Shown here piece after piece: positions 8,508 through 15,625 of a stretch of 64,000 bases of DNA; position 1 is the first letter of the stretch; each line of letters starts with the position of its first letter. The stretch is from the NCBI RefSeq assembly GCF_003076455.1, contig NZ_CP020918.1, positions 372,001 to 436,000 of the forward strand, given 5' to 3'. The notes beneath the pieces were generated by a model that saw only the letters and a program-made list of their open reading frames with translations, searched no databases and had not been told where the DNA came from. This stretch comes from Flavobacterium faecale (GTDB lineage: Bacteria > Bacteroidota > Bacteroidia > Flavobacteriales > Flavobacteriaceae). The position numbers were made by a program, and so were the translations under genes.

Positions 8508-8538
8508 AAAAAAACTCCCATCTATAAAGACAGGAGTT
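8508..8538 (-). terminator. Terminator-like hairpin upstream of the tolC-adaptor operon
   Basis: AACTCC (8513-8518) pairs with GGAGTT (8533-8538). A second inner pairing TCT/AGA is separated by a 2x2 internal loop, and there is a 7-base T run on the minus strand. It lies upstream of the tolC -7 element, with no gene before it on that strand. Confidence 0.6.
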
Positions 8539-8612
8539 AAAACCAAACAAATACCTTCATTTAAAAACTGGATATTATATGCTTACTAATTCAAAATGGT
8601 TTTAAAACAGAG

Positions 8613-8665
8613 TAGTATTCTCTACAAATACTACAGTATTTTCTATACTAAATTACAAAATACTA
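8613..8665. repeat. Cluster of five AGTATT/AATACT half-sites (operator-like)
   Basis: TAGTATT (8613-8619), AATACTA (8627-8633), CAGTATT (8634-8640), TATACTA (8644-8650) and AATACTA (8659-8665). The first pair is a perfect 7-base inverted repeat with a 7-base spacer. The pattern looks like a binding site array for a dimeric regulator. Confidence 0.5.
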
Positions 8666-8986
8666 TATAGGTTGACCATAAATTTCAAAAAAAAACCAAG
8701 AGCAAACTGGTTCGCCAATTCTAACCTATTTTTAATGCTAAATAATTGCAAAAATTTTTCCCAAAACCAAAGTTACCATCGAAGAAAAAGGAGGATTTCG
8801 AGCTATTCTTTATTAATTCTTATAGCCATTATCACTTTTTAACAATAGCAACCTAGTTGGTTATAAAATTTTAACTACAAAAAAATTCATTATTTATGTG
8901 CGAAAAAACAACATTCAACATAAAGAATACTTTTTAATACTCAAAAATAAAGACCATTAATACCTTTATACCTTAGTAATAATTTT

Positions 8987-8994
8987 TACTTTTG
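8987..8994 (+). promoter_or_regulatory. Promoter -7 element of the DUF4403 gene
   Basis: TACTTTTG, 23 bases before the ATG at 9018. No clear TTG element upstream. Confidence 0.42.
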
Positions 8995-9017
8995 ACTTCA
9001 ATAAAGACATCCTAAAA

Positions 9018-10427
9018 ATGAGAAGAACTTCATTCATAATTTTGCTTATAACTACACTTTTTTTAAATTCTTGTAGTACATTACAAAAAATAGATAGCTT
9101 AAAACCTGAACCAGATGATGCAAGCCCTATTGTATATGAAACCGTTCCCTCGTTTATAAACTTACCCATCAAAATCAAATTAAAAGATATCGAAAACCAA
9201 ACGAACAGTCTTCTTAATGGTTTGATTTATGAAGACAATACTATAGAAGATGATGATATCGCTTTGAAAATTTGGAAAACTGCTCCAATTAAAATTTCGA
9301 ATAATGGAAGCACTGCCACAAACAATAGCACGACAACTGTACTTCCATTAAAAATGGAATTTAAATACCGCATTGGCACCAAAACATTGGGAATCGAAAT
9401 GTATGATGTTCGCACCTTTAATCTAAATGGTATCGTTACGCTAACAAGTAAAGTGCAACTGTCCAATTGGAAATTGAACACCGTAACAACATTAAAGTCT
9501 ATAGATTGGAGTGAGAGTCCAACCATGACTGTTTTAGGCAAAAACATGCCGATAACCTACCTTGCCAATCCTGCTTTAAAAATTTTTAAAACTAAGATCG
9601 AAAAAACGATAGACGAAACCATTGAAAAATCAATGGACTTCAAACCAAATGTTCTGGAAGCCTTAGACAAGATTAGCACTCCATTTCAGATAAACGAAGC
9701 CTATGAAAGTTGGTTACGTATCAATCCTACTGAAATCTATGCCAGCAATGCGCAGCTACAAGGCGATAACTTAATAATGAACATGGGTTTAAAATGCACC
9801 ATGGAAACATTAATTGGTAGACAGCCACAAACAAAATTCGATTCCTCTAAAATAACTTTGAAGGCAGCATCAAAAATTCCAAACCAAATAACAGCCAACA
9901 TTATTGCGGTATCGAGTTATAATGATGCTTCGAAAATAATGACAAAAAATTTTAGCGGTCAAGAATTTGGATCAGGTTCTAAAAAGATTAAAGTACAAAA
10001 AGTAGACCTTTGGCACAAAGATGGTAAAATGATTATAGCGCTAGAAATGATAGGTAGTATTAACGGTGCTATATATTTGTCTGGTTTTCCAAAATATGAT
10101 GAAAGTAGGAAAGAAATTTACTTTGACAATCTTGACTATGTACTCGATACCAAAAGCAAAATTATGCGTACTGCAAATTGGTTAGGTCAAGCCTATATCT
10201 TAAAAAAGATTCAACAGAGCTGTCGCTATTCAATAATTCCAAATTTAGAAGAAGGACAAAAAACATTGATGACGTACCTCACCAATTACTCTCCAATGCA
10301 CGGCGTTTATGTCAATGGAAAAACAGATGCTATTCGATTTGAAAAAATACAACTTACTAACAACGCCATACTTGCCTCATTAAAAATAAATGGCACGATA
10401 GATATCACTGTAGATGGATTGAAATAA
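9018..10427 (+). CDS. DUF4403-family lipoprotein
   Basis: 469 residues with a lipoprotein signal peptide (MRRTSFIILLITTLFLNSC; lipid-modified Cys19). The remainder resembles DUF4403 proteins of Bacteroidota: an N-terminal 'SFINLPIKIKLKDIENQTNSL' segment, 'WKTAPIKI' and repeated long beta-strand stretches. The alternating pattern and the two similar halves suggest a lipid-binding (BPI/SMP-like) fold, but that is only inference. Function unknown. It is divergent from the tolC operon and converges on the small CxxC gene, whose stop lies 3 bases away with no terminator visible between them. Confidence 0.78.
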   Translation: MRRTSFIILLITTLFLNSCSTLQKIDSLKPEPDDASPIVYETVPSFINLPIKIKLKDIENQTNSLLNGLIYEDNTIEDDDIALKIWKTAPIKISNNGSTATNNSTTTVLPLKMEFKYRIGTKTLGIEMYDVRTFNLNGIVTLTSKVQLSNWKLNTVTTLKSIDWSESPTMTVLGKNMPITYLANPALKIFKTKIEKTIDETIEKSMDFKPNVLEALDKISTPFQINEAYESWLRINPTEIYASNAQLQGDNLIMNMGLKCTMETLIGRQPQTKFDSSKITLKAASKIPNQITANIIAVSSYNDASKIMTKNFSGQEFGSGSKKIKVQKVDLWHKDGKMIIALEMIGSINGAIYLSGFPKYDESRKEIYFDNLDYVLDTKSKIMRTANWLGQAYILKKIQQSCRYSIIPNLEEGQKTLMTYLTNYSPMHGVYVNGKTDAIRFEKIQLTNNAILASLKINGTIDITVDGLK

Positions 10428-10430
10428 AGA

Positions 10431-10646
10431 TTATTTATTATTCTTTTTCATCTTGTAAATGGCGTAGGCGGCTCCTGCAACCAACAAATAAGGAATAACC
10501 ATTAAGTAGACAATCCCATCATTAACTGCTTCTGCTTGTACCTTATTTGCGTCGCCTCCTAACGAAGCACGACACATAGCACATTGCGCTTGGGCAGCAC
10601 AACTAAATAAAAAACTAAAAACGATAATTAGAAAAGACTTGCGCAT
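10431..10646 (-). CDS. Small membrane protein with CxxC motif, end of the SCO gene cluster
   Basis: 71 residues: signal peptide (about 1-20, '...FLFSCAAQAQ'), a short exported segment with CAMC (Cys22 and Cys25), then one membrane helix (about 45-64) and a Lys-rich tail. No family name recognised. It is the last gene of the SCO-like-SCO-DUF420 unit, 8 bases after the DUF420 gene. A role in copper or haem handling for cytochrome oxidase is suggested by context and by the CxxC pair only. If the signal is cleaved after Ala20, the CxxC would sit at the very N-terminus of the mature protein. Confidence 0.8.
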   Translation of the reverse strand: MRKSFLIIVFSFLFSCAAQAQCAMCRASLGGDANKVQAEAVNDGIVYLMVIPYLLVAGAAYAIYKMKKNNK

Positions 10647-10654
10647 ATCAATTA

Positions 10655-11197
10655 TTAAAAATTATAGTAAGGTGCAATCATGAGATATACCACCACACCT
10701 GTAACAGCTACATACAACCAAATAGGAAATGTAATCTTCGCTATTTTTTTATGCTTATCAAAGACCTGAGCCAAAGCTCTAACGTAAGTAATCAACACCA
10801 TAGGAATAATGGCAATAGACAATATAATATGCGTAATCAATATAAAATAATACACATATTTAATAACACCCTCACCACCAAACTTAGTAGAATCTGAAGT
10901 CATGTGATAGGCTATATACATCACCAAAAAAGCTAATGAACAACCAATAGCAGTCTTCATTAAATTTTCATGTAATTTTAAATTCCCATTTTTCACAGCA
11001 AATACAGCTGCAATCAAGATTATTGCGGTCAAACCATTGATAGACGCATAGATTGGTGGCAAGAAACTCAATGGAGCTACATCAAACCCTAATTTTCTTA
11101 AGTTAACACCAAAAAGAATTGCAACTACTACCGGAATAGCGATAGACAATACAACGATCCATTTATTATATTTCTGTTCTAAATCTTCCTTTTTCAT
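10655..11197 (-). CDS. DUF420 membrane protein (cytochrome oxidase assembly-associated)
   Basis: 180 residues with five hydrophobic segments (about 13-33, 42-62, 80-100, 112-138, 152-175) and conserved histidines in membrane helices ('HENLMKTA', 'YIAYHMT', 'ITHIILS'). DUF420 proteins are related to CtaM/YozB of Bacillus, needed for maturation of caa3/aa3 oxidases. It lies 3 bases after the SCO gene, in keeping with that role. Function here is inferred from family and operon. Confidence 0.85.
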   Translation of the reverse strand: MKKEDLEQKYNKWIVVLSIAIPVVVAILFGVNLRKLGFDVAPLSFLPPIYASINGLTAIILIAAVFAVKNGNLKLHENLMKTAIGCSLAFLVMYIAYHMTSDSTKFGGEGVIKYVYYFILITHIILSIAIIPMVLITYVRALAQVFDKHKKIAKITFPIWLYVAVTGVVVYLMIAPYYNF

Positions 11198-11200
11198 CTT

Positions 11201-11887
11201 TTATTCTTGTAATAAAATGCTAATATCTTGTTGTAAATCTCTAACACCTTTCTTATCTAATCCATCGTAATATAAAAGTGGGTTACCGAAATCATCTTTA
11301 CGAGATCTAATTTTTCCATTCTTATCAATTAAGGCAAATAAACCCGAATGCTCAAAACCACCCGCAACATTTCCGTTTTCAGCCGCATATAAATTGAAAC
11401 CACTGTTTGCTAAACCTAAAATCACAGCTTTATCACCTGTCAAAAAATTCCAGTTAGAAGAAGTTACACCTAACAACTTTGCATGATCTTTTAAAACTTT
11501 CGCAGTGTCATGCTCTGGGTCAATGGTGATTGAAACAATTCCAAAATTTGGGTTACCGAAAAATTTCTTTTCTATCGTTAACATACTTTGATTCATCTTA
11601 GGACAAATAGAAGGACAAGTGGTAAAGAAGAATTCCAATACATATACTTTTCCCTTGTAAGTCTCATTACTGATATCAATGTTGTCTTGGTTTCTAAAAT
11701 TAAACTTTGGTGCTGGACCTATTTCAACTAATTTCCCATCTACTTGATTAGAGTTCGAAACATTATCCAAACGTTCCCCCTTGACAATATCACCTTCTTT
11801 AAAACGATCAACGATTTTTGGGATGGCATATATTCCAAAAATTAAGATGATAAATGAAATTCCGATGTAAGATTTATTTTTAAACAT
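11201..11887 (-). CDS. SCO1/SenC-family copper chaperone
   Basis: 228 residues with one N-terminal membrane anchor (about 7-22) and a thioredoxin-like periplasmic domain. The copper ligands are all visible: CPSIC (Cys91 and Cys95) and the distal His180 in 'GGFEHSGLFALID'. SCO proteins deliver copper to, or reduce, the CuA site of cytochrome oxidase subunit II, here encoded at 33525-34673. It lies between the Cys-less SCO-like gene (4 bases upstream) and the DUF420 gene. Confidence 0.93.
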   Translation of the reverse strand: MFKNKSYIGISFIILIFGIYAIPKIVDRFKEGDIVKGERLDNVSNSNQVDGKLVEIGPAPKFNFRNQDNIDISNETYKGKVYVLEFFFTTCPSICPKMNQSMLTIEKKFFGNPNFGIVSITIDPEHDTAKVLKDHAKLLGVTSSNWNFLTGDKAVILGLANSGFNLYAAENGNVAGGFEHSGLFALIDKNGKIRSRKDDFGNPLLYYDGLDKKGVRDLQQDISILLQE

Positions 11888-11891
11888 ACTA

Positions 11892-12539
11892 TTACTTTAA
11901 TAATTGCTTGGTTGCATTATGATTCTTTTTTAAGGCTGCTCTGTACTCGTATAAAATGATCTTGAAATCATCCAACATCTCATTACTTAATTCTGCAGGA
12001 TGAAATGTATTATAACCTTCTTTGTAATCTTTAGCCTCTTTTCGGCCTCTTAGGTTTCTTGCTTTATCCACTATGTATACATTAGGCGTACTTGCTTCGT
12101 TACTTAATTTACCTTTAAGTTGCAAACCTTTGTAAAAAGTATCAATCTCAGACTTGGGCGCGAATAAAAAATGCCAGTTTGACACATCAGTAAACTCATC
12201 AAAAGCATCCATAATCTTTTTCACATCGTCTTGTGTACCATCTGCACAAATCATGACAAACTGCAAATCTTTGAAGGTATGATACCTTTGGTATATCTTT
12301 TCATTTAGATTAAAAAGATTCCCTCTGTTTTTAAGAACATCAGCTCCTCCAAAACCTAGAATAGTAATTTTACCATCAAGATGGACCTTCTCCCCGTTTA
12401 GGGACTGCCAACTCCCTACGTCAGGAATCTTAGTAGTAATTACAGGTAATTTAGTAAAACCATTAACACCCGATGCAAAAAAAAGATACGCAACAATAGG
12501 CAAGACAAACAATATAAAAAGCACGCTATTCTTCTTCAT
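11892..12539 (-). CDS. SCO-like membrane-anchored thioredoxin-fold protein lacking copper ligands
   Basis: 215 residues, N-terminal membrane anchor (about 5-23), then a domain that can be laid on the neighbouring SCO protein by eye. 'ITILGFGGADVLKNR' (59-72) takes the place of 'YVLEFFFTTCPSICP', and 'ASTPNVYIVDKARNLRGRK' (149-167) takes the place of 'EHSGLFALIDKNGKIRSRK'. Both copper cysteines and the distal histidine are absent; the only cysteine is Cys98, elsewhere. It is first in the SCO-DUF420 unit. It cannot act as a classical copper chaperone, so a structural or partner role in oxidase assembly is my inference. Confidence 0.78.
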   Translation of the reverse strand: MKKNSVLFILFVLPIVAYLFFASGVNGFTKLPVITTKIPDVGSWQSLNGEKVHLDGKITILGFGGADVLKNRGNLFNLNEKIYQRYHTFKDLQFVMICADGTQDDVKKIMDAFDEFTDVSNWHFLFAPKSEIDTFYKGLQLKGKLSNEASTPNVYIVDKARNLRGRKEAKDYKEGYNTFHPAELSNEMLDDFKIILYEYRAALKKNHNATKQLLK

Positions 12540-12560
12540 TTAAGACAAAATTTAATAGCA

Positions 12561-12568
12561 CAAAAGTA
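12561..12568 (-). promoter_or_regulatory. Promoter -7 element of the SCO-like/SCO/DUF420 unit
   Basis: TACTTTTG on the minus strand, 21 bases before the ATG at 12539 and just beyond the terminator that ends the upstream cox transcript. Confidence 0.45.
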
Positions 12569-12571
12569 AGC

Positions 12572-12604
12572 AAAAAAAAAGGTATCCGAAAAACGAATAC
12601 CTTT
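12572..12604 (-). terminator. Intrinsic terminator after the coxIV gene
   Basis: On the minus strand AAAGGTATTCG pairs with CGGATACCTTT (one G-U) around a T5 loop, followed by nine more T. It separates ctaB-coxIII-coxIII-coxIV from the SCO unit. Confidence 0.8.
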
Positions 12605-12623
12605 AGTTTGAATTAATATAGTG

Positions 12624-12974
12624 TTAAAAATTCCACTTAATAGTTGAATCTTTAAAAACCCCATAAATATAATGTCCTTCTGTTAAAAGGATAAAAAGTA
12701 AATACAATACTAAGAAGATTAAAGGAATCACGACTGAGTTTTTCAACCAAGTAGTTTCACCTCCCATGTGCATAAAAGACCATACGATGTAATATGCTTT
12801 AAAAACTGTAAGACCGTAAAAGATCCAGTTCAAAAGATTCATACCAAGTAGGTCAGAAAAATAAAGAAAGTCTGGCTTTACGATACCTAAAATTACTTCT
12901 ATAATAGTTACAAAAGACAATATTCCAAAAACCTTCCAGATTTGTCCTGTATTTGATTCATGTGCGTGTGACAT
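12624..12974 (-). CDS. Cytochrome c oxidase subunit IV (small membrane subunit)
   Basis: 116 residues with three membrane helices (about 15-33, 46-68, 80-103), matching the bacterial COX IV/CyoD-like family ('VFGILSFVTIIEVILGI', 'WSFMHMGGE'). It is a non-catalytic subunit of the haem-copper oxidase whose subunits I and II are encoded at 31700-34673. It follows the subunit III gene by 19 bases and is the last gene before a terminator. Confidence 0.87.
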   Translation of the reverse strand: MSHAHESNTGQIWKVFGILSFVTIIEVILGIVKPDFLYFSDLLGMNLLNWIFYGLTVFKAYYIVWSFMHMGGETTWLKNSVVIPLIFLVLYLLFILLTEGHYIYGVFKDSTIKWNF

Positions 12975-12993
12975 AATAATATTTTTTAAAAAA

Positions 12994-13977
12994 TTAAACT
13001 AGATAGAAAACTGTAAATACAAACACCCAAACTAAATCTACGAAGTGCCAGTATAATCCAACTTTTTCAACCATTTCATAACTCTTACGTTTTTCATACG
13101 TTCCAACAAGAACATTGAAGAAAATAATAATATTGATTATTATTCCAGAAATTACGTGGAAACCGTGGAAACCTGTAATAAAGAAAAAGAAATCAGCAAA
13201 TAATTTATTCCCGTATTCGTTTCTAATTAAGTTCGCTCCTTCAACTACATAACTAGCATCTGCTAAACGAGTATCAGACTCCGCTCTAGATAAAATTGTT
13301 TTTTGTTTTGTATCTTGGTTAACATGTTCCGTTCTAATCAACAATTCAGGATGTGCTTTAAATCCTGCTTGCACTTCAGCAACTGAATAAGTTGGCAAAG
13401 ATCCTTCACCTAAAAACCAAACACCTTTATTTTTTGTATGTTGTTCTCTTTCTTCTGGAAGAGTTGCAGCAAATTCAGCTAAAGCTACCCGCTTACAGTC
13501 TTTGTCAACAAATTGCAACAAACTACCACCTTTAGTCTCAATAGCTCCGTATTCTCCTTTGATGAAGTTTTTCCACTCCCAAGCTTGAGAACCAACGAAG
13601 ATTAAACCTCCGATAATGGTTAGAAACATGTAAACTGCTACTTTACTTTTCTTCATTTGATGACCTGCATCAACAGCCAAAACCATTGTAACAGATGAAA
13701 AAATCAAAATAAAAGTCATTAACGCCACATAATACATCGGAGCAGATACTCCATGCATAAATGGAAAGTGTGTAAACACCTCATCAGCCAAAGGCCATGT
13801 TTCAATAAATTTAAACCTTGAAAAACCGTAGGCTCCTAAAAATGCTGAGAACGTTAAGGCATCTGACACGATAAAAAACCACATCATTAATTTACCATAA
13901 CTTGCTCCCATTGGCTCGTTTTCGCCACCTCCCCAAATTTTTCCTTGATTGTCTGCAGTACTAACTGTCGCTCCCAT
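12994..13977 (-). CDS. ctaE: Cytochrome c oxidase subunit III, long form
   Basis: 327 residues with subunit III helices ('GKLMMWFFIVSDALTFSAF' with the WF.SE-like start; C-terminal 'FITGFHGFHVISGIIINI' and 'YWHFVDLVWVFVFTVFYLV'). A soluble insert of roughly 100 residues (about 135-240, from 'EWKNFIKGEYG' to 'NKLFADFF') interrupts the normal helix order. Ordinary subunit III is about 200-270 residues. I recall similar inserts in other flavobacteria. It supports the proton-pumping core in the inner membrane. A second, shorter subunit III paralogue lies 42 bases upstream. Confidence 0.9.
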   Translation of the reverse strand: MGATVSTADNQGKIWGGGENEPMGASYGKLMMWFFIVSDALTFSAFLGAYGFSRFKFIETWPLADEVFTHFPFMHGVSAPMYYVALMTFILIFSSVTMVLAVDAGHQMKKSKVAVYMFLTIIGGLIFVGSQAWEWKNFIKGEYGAIETKGGSLLQFVDKDCKRVALAEFAATLPEEREQHTKNKGVWFLGEGSLPTYSVAEVQAGFKAHPELLIRTEHVNQDTKQKTILSRAESDTRLADASYVVEGANLIRNEYGNKLFADFFFFITGFHGFHVISGIIINIIIFFNVLVGTYEKRKSYEMVEKVGLYWHFVDLVWVFVFTVFYLV

Positions 13978-14019
13978 AAAAATTATTCATTAAAAAGTTC
14001 CCAAATTTACGTTTTTTTC

Positions 14020-14607
14020 TTATTTAAAGAAATATAAAAATACAAATAAACACACCCACAAAATATCTAGAAAATGCCAATACATCGCAGCTAGTTCTAT
14101 ACCAAGAGTTTGAGTAGCATTGTACTTTTGTTTAAAATGATTATAAATTACAATTAGTAATGAAATAAGCCCTCCAGCAAGGTGCAACAAGTGGACAACT
14201 GCTATAACATACATAAAAGTTGTCGTAATTACGCTAGATGCCCCCGTAGGATAATACCCCATAGCTATCAACTGCGAAAAGCCTACAAACTGCAAAACAA
14301 CGAACAATAAACCCAAAACCAAAGTACTCAATAAATACCCTGTAGTAGCTTGTCGATTATCTTTTTTAATAGCAGTTTTAGCCAAATAGATGGTAACACT
14401 ACACCCAATAATAACTAATGTGCTACCAAAAAAAGCAGTAGGAAAGTGAAAGTCTTTCAACCAGTCTACCCTAGATTTACTTACAATATAAGCACTTGTA
14501 AGTCCTGCAAACATCATCACCATGCTTATCATCGCAAACATTAAGATCATTTTGTATGATCTACTTGTTCGGGATTGGTGCTCCTCTGTTGTCATCGTCA
14601 TTCCCAT
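14020..14607 (-). CDS. Haem-copper oxidase subunit III, short form
   Basis: 195 residues, five membrane helices, ending 'ELAAMYWHFLDILWVCLFVFLYF', the subunit III C-terminal signature. 'VVHLLHLAGGLISLLIV' is the equivalent of the HGFHV helix. It starts at the ATG at 14607, 2 bases after the ctaB stop, so translation is probably coupled. Two subunit III-type proteins in tandem suggest either that both enter the same complex or that one replaces a missing membrane subunit. Confidence 0.88.
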   Translation of the reverse strand: MGMTMTTEEHQSRTSRSYKMILMFAMISMVMMFAGLTSAYIVSKSRVDWLKDFHFPTAFFGSTLVIIGCSVTIYLAKTAIKKDNRQATTGYLLSTLVLGLLFVVLQFVGFSQLIAMGYYPTGASSVITTTFMYVIAVVHLLHLAGGLISLLIVIYNHFKQKYNATQTLGIELAAMYWHFLDILWVCLFVFLYFFK

Positions 14608-14609
14608 AA

Positions 14610-15512
14610 TTATCTTAAAAATTTATCTACTATATAAACAATTTGCAGCAACGATATATATGCAACACTAACTAACATTAATGTTCTCGCAGCTTTTGCA
14701 GTTCTCTCTTTATATAACTTAACTGCATAAAATAACATCCATACTCCAAGCAAAAATACCACAATTGCAGCATAAATACCAATAAATAATTGACCTGTAT
14801 ACCCAAAAGAAGGTAACAAAGAAGCTATTACCAACCAAACGGTATATAAAATAACTTGCAATGCAGTTCCTTTATCTTTTTTACCAGTAGGTAACATGAA
14901 TATATTTGCCTTCTCATAATCATCATACAAAAACCAGCCGATAGCCCAAAAATGCGGGAATTGCCAAAAGAACTGAATCAAAAATAAGGTCCCTGCTTCA
15001 ATTCCAAAATCTCCACTTGCTGCTACCCATCCTAACATGAACGGAATCGCTCCTGGAAATGCACCTACGAAAACTGACAACGAAGTCACCGTTTTAAGTG
15101 GTGTGTAAACACTTGTATATAAAAAAATTGAAATCGCACCAAACATTGCTGTTTTCGGATTGATCAAATAAAGCAATACAATTCCTGTCACTGTTAATAA
15201 AGTCGCTACTAAAAGCGCAACAGAAGATGACATTCTACCAGATGGTACCGGACGATTCTTGGTACGATCCATTAAAATATCCAAATCTTTTTCAATTACC
15301 TGATTAAAAGCATTTGAAGCACCCACCATACAATATCCACCAACCATCAACATTGCCAAAACAGACCATTGAAAAGGATGTTCATCACTGAAACCTAACA
15401 GATATCCTGCAATCGATGAAAACAAAACACTAATAGCAAGTCCAGCCTTAGTAATTTCTTTAAAATCAGAAAAAAGGGATTTAACAGAAAATGTATTTTG
15501 TATAGAATTCAA
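14610..15512 (-). CDS. ctaB: Protohaem IX farnesyltransferase (haem O synthase)
   Basis: 300 residues, about nine membrane helices. The two Asp-rich prenyl-diphosphate motifs are visible: 'NQVIEKDLDILMDRTKNRP' (70-88) and 'YDDYEKANIFMLP' (about 195-207). It converts haem B to haem O by adding a farnesyl group, in the inner membrane, for the oxidase encoded nearby. The start is a TTG at 15510-15512: the frame upstream reaches a stop within seven codons with no ATG, and the protein would otherwise lose its conserved start. A TACCTTTG element lies about 30 bases upstream. First gene of the cox unit. Confidence 0.92.
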   Translation of the reverse strand: MNSIQNTFSVKSLFSDFKEITKAGLAISVLFSSIAGYLLGFSDEHPFQWSVLAMLMVGGYCMVGASNAFNQVIEKDLDILMDRTKNRPVPSGRMSSSVALLVATLLTVTGIVLLYLINPKTAMFGAISIFLYTSVYTPLKTVTSLSVFVGAFPGAIPFMLGWVAASGDFGIEAGTLFLIQFFWQFPHFWAIGWFLYDDYEKANIFMLPTGKKDKGTALQVILYTVWLVIASLLPSFGYTGQLFIGIYAAIVVFLLGVWMLFYAVKLYKERTAKAARTLMLVSVAYISLLQIVYIVDKFLR

Positions 15513-15541
15513 GCGGACTTTATTTGATTTTTAAACTTGCG

Positions 15542-15549
15542 CAAAGGTA
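15542..15549 (-). promoter_or_regulatory. Promoter -7 element of the ctaB-coxIII-coxIII-coxIV unit
   Basis: TACCTTTG on the minus strand, 29 bases before the TTG start codon of ctaB. No clear TTG -33 element is seen. Confidence 0.5.
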
Positions 15550-15625
15550 CAAATTAGATTGGAGAATATAGAAGCTAGATTTTAGATTTTTTCAATAAAA
15601 CCGTTAAAAAAACCAATCTCAGCAA

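Larger units (their letters stand above)
8423..9017. other. 595-base divergent intergenic region between the tolC-family gene and the DUF4403 gene
   Basis: No frame longer than about 20 codons with coding character on either strand. It holds -7 elements for both flanking genes (8453-8460 minus, 8987-8994 plus), a minus-strand terminator-like hairpin (8508-8538), and a cluster of inverted AGTATT half-sites (8613-8665). The part 8670-8940 shows nothing I can name. Confidence 0.7.

Noticed and set aside
8670..8940. Short minus-strand frames (8-16 codons) as possible leader peptides for tolC.
   Set aside because: None is followed by a structure that could couple it to the hairpin at 8508-8538, and all are too short to separate from chance in AT-rich DNA.
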